Below are positions 10,187-20,458 of a DNA stretch of 64,000 nt, one piece after another (within the stretch, counting starts at the first letter, position 1; every line of letters begins with the position of its first letter). The stretch lies in NCBI GenBank assembly GCA_022448455.1, contig JAKUUR010000003.1, forward strand, positions 1 to 64,000, given 5' to 3'. The notes beneath the pieces were generated by a model that was given only the letters and a program-made list of their open reading frames with translations, was not told the DNA's origin and ran no database searches. Position numbers and translations under genes: made by a program. This stretch comes from Candidatus Thioglobus autotrophicus. Its GTDB lineage: Bacteria > Pseudomonadota > Gammaproteobacteria > PS1 > Pseudothioglobaceae.

Positions 10187-10414
10187 CTATCTCTCTTTAG
10201 GGGTGTAGGTTTTAACGCTCAACGCGTGCAGCTCTCCACTTTTGATTTCTTCGCTCACCACCGCGAGTACTATCCTTTGTCTCTGTAAAAGTGATAATCC
10301 TTCAAATATTGGAGAAACAACAACTGCAGAGCAGTTGCAACCATCCCCTTCCATGGTTACTTGAGATTGTTCTATAGTAGATTCGAGTTTTTTTTGTATT
10401 TCTGCTAAAGTCAT
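10187..10414 (-). CDS. BolA/IbaG-family protein
   Basis: A 75-residue BolA-fold protein. Members work with monothiol glutaredoxins in iron-sulfur handling. Supporting features are the length, the C-terminal HALSVKTYTP motif with its invariant histidine, and the loop around DGCNCSAVVV, where CNC resembles the [C/H] metal-ligand loop of BolA proteins. The pattern is closer to IbaG (YrbA) than to BolA itself. It lies 27 bases from the pit gene on the same strand. Confidence 0.88.
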   Translation of the reverse strand: MTLAEIQKKLESTIEQSQVTMEGDGCNCSAVVVSPIFEGLSLLQRQRIVLAVVSEEIKSGELHALSVKTYTPKER

Positions 10415-10441
10415 AAGTAACTCCTACTTAACAAAAGAAAT

Positions 10442-11710
10442 TTAAGCCCCGAAGGCACCCTTAAGTGCAAAGAAGAATAAAATTGACATGAAAGCGCCAG
10501 CAGGTAGAGTCACGATCCATGATAAAAATATTCTACTAATGACTCGAGTATCTAATGCAGCCATTCCTCGAGCAAGACCAACACCCAGCACTGCACCAAC
10601 CAATACTTGTGTTGTTGAAACTGGAATTCCAGTGCTTGAGGCAATAACAACTGTTGCAGCAGCAGCCAATGTTGCAGCAAAACCACGAGATGGGGTTAGC
10701 TGGGTAATACCAGTGCCTATAGTTGCAATAACTTTATGACCATAAGTAATAAGACCAACAGCGATACCAACACCACCAAGAAATAATATCCATAAAGGCA
10801 GTGCACTCTTGGAACCGATAATGCCTCCACTATCAATAATACTATAAATCGCTGCCAACGGACCGATGGCATTAGCAACATCATTAGAACCATGAGCAAA
10901 AGCCATTGCTGCCGCAGTAATAATCATAAGTACACTAAATATTCTCTCCATTGAAGCATAGTAAAAGTCTTTGTTTTCATCAGGGTCAAGATGGATATTA
11001 CGAATAAAAAAGGTTCCAATAGCTGCTATGAGTACCCCAAATCCTATTGATAGTAAATAACTTGTCACTGCGTCAAAACTCAAACCAACATGTTTAAGTC
11101 CCTTAAATATAGTTACTAAGGAGACTACAAGGCCAACCAAAAACATATAATAAGGAACATATTTTTTTGCATTATTGAACGGATGATCAGTATCAATAAT
11201 TAAATTTTGAAGACTCCTAAACAAGGTAAAGGCGATGATTCCAGCCAACACTGGTGACGCTATCCAACTCATTACAATTTTAACGACTTGATTCCACTCA
11301 ACGGCATCAACACCAACACCAACAGCACCAAAACCTACAATCGCGCCAATAATAGTGTGTGTTGTAGATACTGGCCAACCTAATGATGAAGCAATTAATA
11401 ACCACGAGCCTGAAGCCAATAAAGATGCCAACATACCATACACCAATAAATGTGGCTCGTTGGCAAACAATGCTGCATCTAGTATGCCTTTACGAATTGT
11501 ATCAGTCACCTCTCCACCAGCCAGAATTGCACCTGCAAATTCAAAAATAACCGCAATAATAATCGCTTGTTTAATTGTAACAGCGCCAGAACCTACTGAT
11601 GTACCCATTGCATTAGCGACATCATTTGCACCAATACCCCAGGCCATGAATACACCAAAAACAATTGCCATTATTACTAATAAATCACCATAATTGGTAA
11701 TAATTTCCAT
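10442..11710 (-). CDS. pit: Inorganic phosphate transporter, Pit family
   Basis: A cation-coupled phosphate permease of 422 residues with about ten hydrophobic segments. The two inverted repeats of the PHO4/Pit family are visible: GANDVANAMGTSVGSGA with GWPVSTTHTIIGA in the first half, and HGSNDVANAIGPLAA with GIPVSTTQVLVGA in the second. It follows the DUF47 gene by 16 bases, the usual two-gene arrangement for low-cost phosphate uptake. There is no Pst system in the window. Confidence 0.96.
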   Translation of the reverse strand: MEIITNYGDLLVIMAIVFGVFMAWGIGANDVANAMGTSVGSGAVTIKQAIIIAVIFEFAGAILAGGEVTDTIRKGILDAALFANEPHLLVYGMLASLLASGSWLLIASSLGWPVSTTHTIIGAIVGFGAVGVGVDAVEWNQVVKIVMSWIASPVLAGIIAFTLFRSLQNLIIDTDHPFNNAKKYVPYYMFLVGLVVSLVTIFKGLKHVGLSFDAVTSYLLSIGFGVLIAAIGTFFIRNIHLDPDENKDFYYASMERIFSVLMIITAAAMAFAHGSNDVANAIGPLAAIYSIIDSGGIIGSKSALPLWILFLGGVGIAVGLITYGHKVIATIGTGITQLTPSRGFAATLAAAATVVIASSTGIPVSTTQVLVGAVLGVGLARGMAALDTRVISRIFLSWIVTLPAGAFMSILFFFALKGAFGA

Positions 11711-11726
11711 ATTATGTCTCCAGCAA

Positions 11727-12407
11727 CTATTTAGTTAACATGACTTCGAAACGCGAGCCCACCTTTTGGGCCGCATCAGCAGTTTCACCTAGCCATTCGA
11801 TGGCTCGATAGTAAAACATCACATCAACAGGAGGTAAGTCAGATTCTAGGGCGAATAGTTTGTTACGAATATCGTTTTGAGCGTCATCAGTCTCGTGCTC
11901 GAGTTCATTGACCGTTTTAATCATTTTGTCAACTATTTTCCGTTCACGACTACTAAATGCCGTTTCTAATAATTCATCTAATTCATTAATTGCCATTAAA
12001 GCAGCAGCTGAAGTTTTAATACAAAGCCCAGCCAACTTTATAAAGTCACCCGCAATTTCCTCAGGAAAAACCATATGACGCGTCATCATTAAACCGGCAA
12101 GGTCTTTAGTAATGTTGGCAATTGAGTCTTGAATTAGAAGAACGTCTAGTAAATCTCTACGAGAAAAAGGCATCATAAAAGTGCTAGGCAAATTCATGCG
12201 TAATTTCTTTTTCAGTTTATCTGCTTTTTGCTCTTTATTATTAATCGAAATGTGGATTGTTTCTGCTGTGTCCCAATCTTGAGCATTTGAAGCTTTGGCA
12301 AAAACAGCAAAATCTTTAAGACATGAATGTACTTGCTTCATGTGCTTTTGAAGGGGAGTTATAGGAGACTTTCCAAATAAACTTGTAATATTATCGGTTT
12401 TGGCCAT
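11727..12407 (-). CDS. DUF47 (PhoU-like, TIGR00153) phosphate transport partner
   Basis: A 226-residue all-helical protein of the PhoU-like DUF47 family, usually encoded with Pit permeases and thought to regulate them. The family's FGKSPITPLQKHM-like N terminus and charged helices such as VNELEHETDDAQNDIRN, which carries the metal-binding E/D pattern, are present. It is the first gene of the DUF47-pit pair. The ATG at 12407 fits the conserved beginning. Confidence 0.93.
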   Translation of the reverse strand: MAKTDNITSLFGKSPITPLQKHMKQVHSCLKDFAVFAKASNAQDWDTAETIHISINNKEQKADKLKKKLRMNLPSTFMMPFSRRDLLDVLLIQDSIANITKDLAGLMMTRHMVFPEEIAGDFIKLAGLCIKTSAAALMAINELDELLETAFSSRERKIVDKMIKTVNELEHETDDAQNDIRNKLFALESDLPPVDVMFYYRAIEWLGETADAAQKVGSRFEVMLTK

Positions 12408-12580
12408 ATTTATTATTCACTTTTTATAATCTAATGCGAATTTTACTATTAAACAGTCAAATTATTAATAAATCAAAGTTGAAAAATACACAATTATTAA
12501 AAGTGTAATATTATACAAAAAACTAGTTATCGCTTAAAATAAGTATTAATTCTAGTTAAGTACTATAAACCCATACAAAT

Positions 12581-13936
12581 ATGATTGACGCCATCATCTT
12601 AGCTGCCGGCCAAGGCACTCGAATGAAATCAAATAAAGCGAAAGTACTCCACCAACTTGCTGGCAAATCATTATTGCAGCACGTTGTTGATGCAATTAAT
12701 CCTTTATCTGCTTCAATCAATATTGTGATTGGTAATGATGCTGAACTTGTAAAGAATTCAATTAACAGCGATTCTATAAATTGGGTAGTACAAAAAAAAC
12801 AATTAGGGACAGGGCATGCAGTTCAACAAGTAAAAACTGGTATCAATGATAAATCGACTTGCATCATCCTCTATGGTGACGTGCCACTCATTTCAACAAA
12901 TACAATAAAATCACTGATAGCCCAATCACAGTTAACAGGCTTTTCACTTTTAAGCGTAATTCTAGATGACCCAAGTGGTTATGGACGTATAGTGCGTGAT
13001 AAAAATAAACTAATCCAGGCTATTATTGAACACAAAGATGCAGATGACGACAAACAAAAAATTAATGAAATAAATACTGGCATTATGGCCATCAAGGGCT
13101 CTCTTTTGAAGAAATATATAAGCCAACTGGAACCCGATAACAAACAAGGTGAACTCTATCTCACTGATATTGTTGAAAATGCAGTCTCAGATAATGTTAC
13201 TATTTCATCATTAGTGTGCGACAATGTATCTGAAGTTATGGGCATAAACAATAAAAATCAATTGGCCGAAGCGGAACGCATTTATCAGCAAAAGCAAGCA
13301 AAAGATTTGATGTCTAACGGGTTAACCATTAAAGATCCAAATCGTTTCGACTGTCGTGGTAATTTAATCTTTGGTAAGGACTGTTCAGTAGACATAAATG
13401 TCGTTTTTGAAGGTGAAAACGAATTAGGTGAAAATGTTCTAATTGCGCCTAATTGTATAATAAAAAACGCTAAAATCGGTGATCATACAGAAATTATGGC
13501 AAATTCTATTATTGAAAATTCTATAATTGGAAGCCACTCAACTGTGGGCCCTTTTGCTCGTGTTCGCCCAGAAACTAAGGTGGGCAATCATGCCAAAATT
13601 GGTAATTTTGTTGAAGTAAAAAAATCCACAATTGGTGACAATTCTAAAGTACTACATCTAAGCTATGTTGGCGACAGCTCAATAGGTCAAGATGTTAATA
13701 TTAGTGCAGGTGTTATAACTTGTAATTATGATGGTGCAAATAAACATCAAACCATTATTGAAGATGGTGCATTTATTGGATCTGATACTCAATTAATTGC
13801 TCCAATAACGGTTGGTAAAAATGCTACTATTGGAGCTGGCTCAACTATCACCCAAGACGCTCCTAGTGAAAAACTGACATTAAGCCGAAAAAAGCAAAAA
13901 ACGATTGATAATTGGAAAAGAAAGAAAAAGCAATAA
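12581..13936 (+). CDS. glmU: Bifunctional GlmU uridyltransferase / acetyltransferase
   Basis: Makes UDP-N-acetylglucosamine from glucosamine 1-phosphate. The N-terminal pyrophosphorylase has LAAGQGTRMKS near residue 7, and the UTP-binding YGDVPLI is near residue 101. The C-terminal left-handed beta helix (from about residue 250) shows repeated hexapeptides and the acetyltransferase motif GNFVEVKKS. Length (451) is normal. No clear Shine-Dalgarno sequence precedes the ATG. Confidence 0.97.
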   Translation: MIDAIILAAGQGTRMKSNKAKVLHQLAGKSLLQHVVDAINPLSASINIVIGNDAELVKNSINSDSINWVVQKKQLGTGHAVQQVKTGINDKSTCIILYGDVPLISTNTIKSLIAQSQLTGFSLLSVILDDPSGYGRIVRDKNKLIQAIIEHKDADDDKQKINEINTGIMAIKGSLLKKYISQLEPDNKQGELYLTDIVENAVSDNVTISSLVCDNVSEVMGINNKNQLAEAERIYQQKQAKDLMSNGLTIKDPNRFDCRGNLIFGKDCSVDINVVFEGENELGENVLIAPNCIIKNAKIGDHTEIMANSIIENSIIGSHSTVGPFARVRPETKVGNHAKIGNFVEVKKSTIGDNSKVLHLSYVGDSSIGQDVNISAGVITCNYDGANKHQTIIEDGAFIGSDTQLIAPITVGKNATIGAGSTITQDAPSEKLTLSRKKQKTIDNWKRKKKQ

Positions 13937-13966
13937 TTCCGTCCCAATAGAAGAAAACCTTATTTA

Positions 13967-15142
13967 ATGCTTCAACTCCCAAAAAATGTCTGGATATTAG
14001 CGATAAGTTCGGCGTTTTTTATGTCAGTTGCCGTATTTATGGTCTTTGTTGGCGGGATTATCGGTAACTCACTTACTCACTTAGAAAATCTTTCAACTCT
14101 TCCAGTTGCGATAATTGTAGTAGGCACTGCACTCACTATTCTACCGGTCAATCGGCTAATGTCTCTTTTTGGTCGCAAAAGAGTTTTTTTAAGTGTATGT
14201 CTCTACACAATTGCCACAATAGGCCTAGGTATCTATGCTATTAATACTGGATCTTTTCTTCTTTTTTGTCTGTCAAGTTTTTTGTTAGGTGCTACGGCTG
14301 CAACGATGTATCAGTTTAGATTTGCAGCAATTGAAAGCGTTCAAGAAGAACAAAGAACTACAGCTATAGCTATAGTTCTTTTTGGGGGCCTGCTATCAGC
14401 CTATCTTGGACCTGAAGTTGCTACCTTAGGAAAAGATTGGTTTGAGGTCGATTTTGTAGGCTCATTTGTTTTGCTTGCCTTGCTCTTCGTTGCTGCCTTT
14501 GTGTTGCTTTGTTTTTTTCAACCAACTGAAAAATTTCGTGAACAAGTGGACAAATCGAAACGTCCCTTGATTGAAATTATTAAGCAAGGCTCTTTCGTCG
14601 TTGCTGTTTGTGCTGCAACTACAGGTTATGTTGTTATGAGTTTTGTCATGACAGCAACCCCAGTGAGCATGCATGTGATGGATGGCTTTCCACTTGAGCA
14701 TACTAAATTTGTTATTCAAAGTCATGTCATTGCGATGTTTCTACCGTCACTATTTACAGTAATGATTGTTAAGTATTTGGGGCTTTCTCGAATGATGATT
14801 CTTGGCGTTATTTTTTTCTTTATCTCTGTTACCATTGCATACCTCAGCCACTCTTTAAATAGTTACTGGTGGTCTTTGATGCTCCTTGGGCTGGGTTGGA
14901 ATTTTTTGTTTATTGGAGGAACTCATTTACTCCCTCGTTCTTATAATGAAAATGAAAAGTTTAAAGTTCAATCAGCTAACGATTTTCTAATTTTTGGTTT
15001 TCAAGCTTTTGCAGCTCTTTCAGCGGGCTGGTTTGTGTTCAACTATAGTTGGGAAGTAATGATTTTGTCTGTTGTCCCGTTATTAACATTTCAGTTGTTA
15101 CTTCTTTTATGGTGGCTAAATTATGACAAAAAAGAATCATAA
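13967..15142 (+). CDS. MFS transporter, unknown substrate
   Basis: A 391-residue integral membrane protein with about twelve hydrophobic helices. The loop after helix 2 reads MSLFGRKRVF, a form of MFS motif A. The substrate is not recognisable. It starts 30 bases after glmU and is followed 63 bases later by the TauD-type dioxygenase, so import of a dioxygenase substrate is one possibility. The coding sequence contains a 28-base near-palindrome followed by a T-run at 14353-14380. Confidence 0.85.
   Translation: MLQLPKNVWILAISSAFFMSVAVFMVFVGGIIGNSLTHLENLSTLPVAIIVVGTALTILPVNRLMSLFGRKRVFLSVCLYTIATIGLGIYAINTGSFLLFCLSSFLLGATAATMYQFRFAAIESVQEEQRTTAIAIVLFGGLLSAYLGPEVATLGKDWFEVDFVGSFVLLALLFVAAFVLLCFFQPTEKFREQVDKSKRPLIEIIKQGSFVVAVCAATTGYVVMSFVMTATPVSMHVMDGFPLEHTKFVIQSHVIAMFLPSLFTVMIVKYLGLSRMMILGVIFFFISVTIAYLSHSLNSYWWSLMLLGLGWNFLFIGGTHLLPRSYNENEKFKVQSANDFLIFGFQAFAALSAGWFVFNYSWEVMILSVVPLLTFQLLLLLWWLNYDKKES
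14353..14380. repeat. Intragenic 28-base near-palindrome with a T-run
   Basis: The sequence reads AAGAACTA, C, AGCTATAGCT, A, TAGTTCTT and is self-complementary except for one C:A pair. It is followed by TTT and then a run of G. On the plus strand it looks like an intrinsic terminator lying inside the MFS gene, about 390 bases from its start. It is AT-rich, so as RNA it would be weaker than a classical terminator. Confidence 0.6.
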
Positions 15143-15205
15143 AAAATCATTGCTTTTTAATAGATTTTCTTATAAAGTATTGATTTTTTGGTTGGGAAGT
15201 GAATT

Positions 15206-16030
15206 TTGAAAATCGAAGCAATTACACCTGCCATCGGAGCAGAGATTTCTGGAGTATCGCTTAACAAAGACCTAAACGATGATACATGTAATCAGATATA
15301 CAAGGCACTGATTAAACACCAAGTTGTTTTTTTTCGAGACCAAGATTTGTCGCCCAAAAGCCATCTAAAACTAGCAAAAAGTTTTGGCGAACCGGAACCC
15401 CCTCACCCTGTCTATCCTCATGTTGATGGTTATGAAAATATTGTTCTACTTAAGAATGATGAAGATATCATTCCAGATACTAATGACTGGCACAAGGATC
15501 TTACCTTCAAGGCTAACCCTCCATTTGCCAGTATTTTGCACGGTATAAAAATTCCTGACGTTGGTGGTGACACTCTTTGGGCGAGCATGAGTACTGCTTA
15601 TGATAATTTGCCAGATGGCTGGAAGCAGCACTTGGAGAGCTTGGAAGCTATCAATGACATGGGAACATTTAGGAATGATTTTTATAGAGATGGGGGCATT
15701 GATTCTGTTAATAATGCACTTAAGAATATCGGCTCTGCAGTCCACAAAGTTATCGAGACACACCCGGTTTCTGGCTTGAAATATTTAAATGTTAACCAGT
15801 CATTTACACGCAATATAGTTAATGAAAGTCAAGGAAAAAGTGACCATATACTGCAATTCTTATACCAACACATTAATAAACCAGAATTCCAAGTCAGGTT
15901 TCGTTGGCGCAACAATTCTGTTGCCATCTGGGACAATCGAATTACACAACACTACGCTGTTGTTGATTATTTACCTAATATTCGTCATATGCAGCGCGTA
16001 ACTGTTCTTAACGACAAAAGAGTGAAATAG
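15206..16030 (+). CDS. TauD/TfdA-family 2-oxoglutarate-dependent dioxygenase
   Basis: A non-haem Fe(II) oxygenase of 274 residues that would hydroxylate a small organic acid or sulfonate with 2-oxoglutarate as cosubstrate. The facial triad is visible as H96 and D98 (DWHKDLTF) and H249 (NRITQHYA), with a 2-oxoglutarate-binding arginine near residue 264 (MQRVTVL). The start is TTG at 15206, preceded by GGGAAG; no better in-frame start gives the conserved opening MKIEAITPAIGAEI. Taurine is only one possible substrate. Its stop lies one base from the convergent metC stop. Confidence 0.9.
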   Translation: MKIEAITPAIGAEISGVSLNKDLNDDTCNQIYKALIKHQVVFFRDQDLSPKSHLKLAKSFGEPEPPHPVYPHVDGYENIVLLKNDEDIIPDTNDWHKDLTFKANPPFASILHGIKIPDVGGDTLWASMSTAYDNLPDGWKQHLESLEAINDMGTFRNDFYRDGGIDSVNNALKNIGSAVHKVIETHPVSGLKYLNVNQSFTRNIVNESQGKSDHILQFLYQHINKPEFQVRFRWRNNSVAIWDNRITQHYAVVDYLPNIRHMQRVTVLNDKRVK

Positions 16031-16031
16031 T

Positions 16032-17198
16032 TTAATTTAGTGTACTAAAACTACTTTTTATATCTGAAATTAAGTCCTTTGTATCCTCAAGACCTATATT
16101 GAGTCGAATAAGATGCTTACCATCATGCACCCATTTACCATCACGTTTATACTGTCTTGCAGTTACAAGACTTTTAAAACCTCCCCAACTATAACCAAGC
16201 CCAAACATCTCAAGGGAATTCACAAATAATGCAATTTGTTTATCTGAATATTTTTCTTTAAATGTAAATGCAAAGAGTCCAGAAGCACCAGAATAATCTC
16301 TCTTCCAGAGATTGTGCTGGGGGTGCGATTCTAGGCCAGGATGAATTACACAGTCAACAATGTCTTCTGTTTCTAACCATCTGGCAATCTCAAATGCAGA
16401 CTTTTGATGAGCAATGAGACGAACTTGGAGTGTTCTTAATCCTCTCAAAGCTAGGTAACAGTCGTGAGAGTTCGTATAACTTTCAACTGCATGTAAGTAC
16501 TCATCAAACTCTTTTGAATACTTCTTATTTACGGTTACGCAGCCTATTAAAACATCAGAATAGCCACAAATATATTTCGTAGCTGAGTGAATCGAGATGT
16601 CAACTCCAAGATCCAAAGGTTTTAAAAATAATGGCGTAGCCCAAGTATTATCAACGACTGTAGGAATGCCTGCTCTTTTTGCTATTTTTACAATTGCAGG
16701 AATATCTTGAATTTCAAAAGTATTGGAACCTGGAGACTCTAAAAAAATCAGTTTAGTATTGTCATTGATATATTGACTAATTTCAGAACCAATATTCGAC
16801 TCTATATGTGTAATTTTAATGTTGTATTTAGCAAGAACTTTATGGCAGAATATCGCAGTGGGTCCGTAGACATTGTCAGTAAGTAGCACCTCATCACCAC
16901 TCTGAGTAAACGCCATTAATGTACATATAATTGCATTAATACCTGAAGGAAATGCACGTGAAATATGACCATTTTCAAGCTTGCACATAGCCTCTTCAAA
17001 GCTCTTCTGAGTAGATAATCCGCCTGTCCCATAAGTGACACCAGGGTACTGGCCCTTCTCAATCAACTGCATATCCTCATAGCTTTCAAACAAAACCGTA
17101 GAACCACTTTGTATAGACGGATTAATGGTTCTAATCTCCCTGTCGCCATAACTATAGCTATAGTCATTCCAACCAATCAGTTCACTGGGCTTACTCAT
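16032..17198 (-). CDS. metC: Cystathionine beta-lyase
   Basis: A fold-type I PLP enzyme of the Cys/Met metabolism family; cleavage of cystathionine to homocysteine, pyruvate and ammonia is the likely reaction. The lysine that binds PLP lies in SIHSATKYICGYSD, and the N-terminal YPGVTYGTGG and the VDNTWATPLFLKPLDLG aspartate motif are present. Length (388) and motif spacing match the proteobacterial MetC branch better than cystathionine gamma-synthase, but these families are close. It is monocistronic between the convergent dioxygenase and the helicase gene. Confidence 0.87.
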   Translation of the reverse strand: MSKPSELIGWNDYSYSYGDREIRTINPSIQSGSTVLFESYEDMQLIEKGQYPGVTYGTGGLSTQKSFEEAMCKLENGHISRAFPSGINAIICTLMAFTQSGDEVLLTDNVYGPTAIFCHKVLAKYNIKITHIESNIGSEISQYINDNTKLIFLESPGSNTFEIQDIPAIVKIAKRAGIPTVVDNTWATPLFLKPLDLGVDISIHSATKYICGYSDVLIGCVTVNKKYSKEFDEYLHAVESYTNSHDCYLALRGLRTLQVRLIAHQKSAFEIARWLETEDIVDCVIHPGLESHPQHNLWKRDYSGASGLFAFTFKEKYSDKQIALFVNSLEMFGLGYSWGGFKSLVTARQYKRDGKWVHDGKHLIRLNIGLEDTKDLISDIKSSFSTLN

Positions 17199-17281
17199 AC
17201 CTATAAATACTATAATAAATTGGAAATCATCATAGGTGTAATTCTATATTTTGTCCAGTAATTTATGTACTTAAAATAAAT

Positions 17282-20200
17282 TTATAGTTGAATCAATTGA
17301 TTAATGGCGGGACAGTATAAGGCCAACTTTGTAGGCAGCTTGAAGACTTTCTGGAGAATTTCTTGATACCCTATGAGTTGCTCTCGATGAGAATGTTTTT
17401 GACGCTCAATAAACGTATCAATAGATTCGTTTTTTGTTGGTGAAGCTGTTTTGAAGTCAATAATCCACAGCACGCCATTCTCAATAAATAGTCTGTCAAT
17501 AATAATATTTTTTGAGTTATCACTATATTCGGCTTCAACTTGAGTAGACTCTCTGTACTGAAATAACCAATCAAACACTTTATCTTGCTTAGTATTCTGA
17601 AGTAGCTGACAAACTTGTTTGGTATATGTGTGAAGGAGTTTTTTTGGCAAACCAAACTCAAGTAACTTTATTTCAACACTTTTTTCTGAGGGTTCAAACA
17701 AACTATGTTCTAAAAAATAATGAACAATAGTACCCAACGCACTTTGATAAATTAAATCAATATTTCTGGATAAATTTTTCGGTTCATTAATATGTTGAGT
17801 TTCCCTTTCAGAAAGAGTCGGGAGCTCTGTGTAACGAATCATTTTAGGTGCAACTAATTGTTTGATATTTTCTTCAGGAAAATTTTTCAAGTTATCAATT
17901 GATTCTTGATAAAAACGACTCAAAAAATCAAGCAATGTATTACCTGACACTTTGCCTGATTTATTAACACTCCCCAGTAAATATAGTTTTTCTTTTGCAC
18001 GACTCATCGCTACATATAATAAGCGCATCATCTCGAAATGACTTTGTTGTTTTTCAATATATTTCAAATAAAGATATGTCTTGCTTTCCTCTCTATCATA
18101 GGCTGACTTGATAGGCGCTAATAATATATTGTGGTTCGAAAATTCTTGTATTTGAATCAATGATGATGGGTTGCTTTTCCCCGTTTTCCCTAACCCAGGA
18201 AGAATAACTATATCAAACTCTAATCCTTTAGCCTGATGGATAGTCATAAGCTTCACAGAGGCAGACTGAGAAGGTGCGTATAAGTCCTGAAGCATTAACT
18301 CTAGGGTATCAATATTAAGATTTTCGTTGCTCTCACATTTATTTAAAAGAGAGACAAACTGAGACCTTATATTTCGTTGCAGTTGGTTCATTTCTTGGTC
18401 TGGATTCAACTGATTTAGAGCATAAAGAAAACGCTCAACAAAAGAGAAGCGTCCTTCATTGAAGACTGCCTCTGAAATTGCTTGATACAGGTGTTTTGCT
18501 CGTTTCATACCATCCTCAGTAAACTCTTTTAAAACAGCATCGTCATTTAGTTGGTGAAAAATTGTCATCTCATCAGAGCGACTAAGAATCAATAATTCAT
18601 TTAGTTTTAAGCCACACCAAGGGGAGCGAAGAATTGATAGCCAGGCCAATTTATCTCCTAAACTTATTAGGGCACGAGTTAGACTTATTAAATCTCGGTT
18701 AAACAAATCAGACCTTAAAGGCTCTGTTTTTACAGCTTCAAAATTAATTTCATGAGACTGAAGTGAGACAATGATGTCTTGCAAATGAGTTCTCGACTTC
18801 ACTAACACTGCAATCTCTTGAGTTGGATCCTGTTGCAGTGCTTTACTGATAATGGTGCTCACTTGTTCAGCCTCTTGTTTATTTTGGCCATAACTATAGG
18901 GATAGAACTTAACTGCATCCTGAGGCATATCTTTGGAAGCCGAGGTGGACTTAGAAAAATGAATAGCACCCTGTATTAGGTTATCCACATCGGGGAAAAT
19001 ATCAGAAAAAAAAGTATTATTTGATTCAACAATACTCATATTCGATCTAAAGTTAGTACTCAGTAATAGTGAATTTATCTTTACATTTGCAATTCCATTT
19101 TTCATTACTTTTAAAAAAATTCCTACCTGGGATTCACGAAATCGATAGATTGATTGCATTGGATCGCCTACCAAAAATATTGTTTTACCGTCACCCTCTT
19201 GCCAGCTCTCAAGCAACTTTTGAATAAGACTTAATTGTGCATAAGAAGTATCCTGAAACTCGTCAATTAAAAGATGTTTGATTTGATAATCTAAAAATAA
19301 AACAATATCATTGACTACTTCAAGACTATCTAGTGCTTTAATTGCTTGCATTCCAACTTCTGAAAAATCCTGAACACTTTGTTCTTCAAATATCAACCTT
19401 AATTGAGCAACGCCTAGTTTCAATACTTGGCTGATATCGTTGATATTGCTTATGGTGGATTCATTTTGATGAGCATTTGGCAATTGATCTAACTCAAGAA
19501 GTTGTTTTTTGAAAATATCTGCAGAAGCTAGTTCTTTCAAAATTACCATCAAAGATTTTTTTTGCTCTTTGAGTTCTGCTGGAAAACCAAGTGACTTATC
19601 TATTTTTTTTCGCCATTCTCCGCTACTTTTTGCTAGCAATAGGTCAGCAATTATTTTCCAATTAGACAAGTCACTTAGCTTGTCACCAGGAAGTTTGTTA
19701 ATTTTGGAAACTTCAGGTCGAGTATTAGCTTTAAGTAAAGTGAAAATATCTACATTCAAACACTCCGATGCAATCTCTCTAAGAACTTGTAAATGCTCAA
19801 TAATAATTTGTTGCGCAGTTCGCTCCAAAAAATCAACATCAAGCACACCTTTGAGATACAACCTAGGCAACCATTGCTCTCGTTTTGATAGCATATATAC
19901 CAAAAGCCGATAAAACTTATCTACATGATTATCCAAATACAATAAAACTCTAGCAATAGACTCGTTGTACTCGTCTTCCTCTATCAACATCAGTGTTTTT
20001 TCTGCTGCCATTTGATACATGTATTCGTACTCATAACGATCACTCATTATTCTGGGTGGTATTAGTTGCTCTAATGATGGGTACTTCGACACAATCAAAC
20101 TCGAAAGTGAATCAATGGTGCTAATTTTTATCCGTGAAGGATTATTGAACAAATTCCACTCTCGAAGTTCAGACTGTTTCAAAACCTGATTAGCTAGTTT

Positions 20201-20458
20201 ATAGGTCTTCAGTTTGTGGGCTTCTTTGGGTGGAATTGATTTTGCTTGCGTCAATGAACTTACGACTCTGTGTTTAAGTTCATCTACTGCCTTATTGGTA
20301 AATGTTATTGCTAATATAGTTTCAGGCTCATCAGCAATGCTGAGCAATTTTAGATAACGCTGAGTAAGTAGTTCTGTTTTGCCAGAACCCGCTGGCGCTT
20401 GTACAATAAAAGAATCGCTTATATCTAAAGCCTGATCTCTTTGAGATTGATCATTCAC
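17282..20458 (-). CDS. UvrD-superfamily helicase with C-terminal nuclease (RecB/AddA-like)
   Basis: A large (1058 residues) SF1A helicase-nuclease for double-strand-break processing. Walker A is [19 protein letters not shown] near residue 19. Walker B is LLIDEFQDT, followed by [12 protein letters not shown]. Motifs V and VI appear as [17 protein letters not shown] and [13 protein letters not shown]. The C-terminal PD-(D/E)XK motif is visible as [10 protein letters not shown]. The start is GTG at 20458, overlapping the argS TGA by four bases, so the two are translationally coupled. An AddB-type partner is not in the window; it could be encoded elsewhere. Confidence 0.9.
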   Translation of the reverse strand: MNDQSQRDQALDISDSFIVQAPAGSGKTELLTQRYLKLLSIADEPETILAITFTNKAVDELKHRVVSSLTQAKSIPPKEAHKLKTYKLANQVLKQSELREWNLFNNPSRIKISTIDSLSSLIVSKYPSLEQLIPPRIMSDRYEYEYMYQMAAEKTLMLIEEDEYNESIARVLLYLDNHVDKFYRLLVYMLSKREQWLPRLYLKGVLDVDFLERTAQQIIIEHLQVLREIASECLNVDIFTLLKANTRPEVSKINKLPGDKLSDLSNWKIIADLLLAKSSGEWRKKIDKSLGFPAELKEQKKSLMVILKELASADIFKKQLLELDQLPNAHQNESTISNINDISQVLKLGVAQLRLIFEEQSVQDFSEVGMQAIKALDSLEVVNDIVLFLDYQIKHLLIDEFQDTSYAQLSLIQKLLESWQEGDGKTIFLVGDPMQSIYRFRESQVGIFLKVMKNGIANVKINSLLLSTNFRSNMSIVESNNTFFSDIFPDVDNLIQGAIHFSKSTSASKDMPQDAVKFYPYSYGQNKQEAEQVSTIISKALQQDPTQEIAVLVKSRTHLQDIIVSLQSHEINFEAVKTEPLRSDLFNRDLISLTRALISLGDKLAWLSILRSPWCGLKLNELLILSRSDEMTIFHQLNDDAVLKEFTEDGMKRAKHLYQAISEAVFNEGRFSFVERFLYALNQLNPDQEMNQLQRNIRSQFVSLLNKCESNENLNIDTLELMLQDLYAPSQSASVKLMTIHQAKGLEFDIVILPGLGKTGKSNPSSLIQIQEFSNHNILLAPIKSAYDREESKTYLYLKYIEKQQSHFEMMRLLYVAMSRAKEKLYLLGSVNKSGKVSGNTLLDFLSRFYQESIDNLKNFPEENIKQLVAPKMIRYTELPTLSERETQHINEPKNLSRNIDLIYQSALGTIVHYFLEHSLFEPSEKSVEIKLLEFGLPKKLLHTYTKQVCQLLQNTKQDKVFDWLFQYRESTQVEAEYSDNSKNIIIDRLFIENGVLWIIDFKTASPTKNESIDTFIERQKHSHREQLIGYQEILQKVFKLPTKLALYCPAINQLIQL

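Noticed and set aside
17151-17164. Palindrome sharing CTATAGCTATAG with the hairpin in the MFS gene
   Set aside because: A self-complementary AT-rich 12-mer can recur by chance; flanks differ and this one has no T-run.
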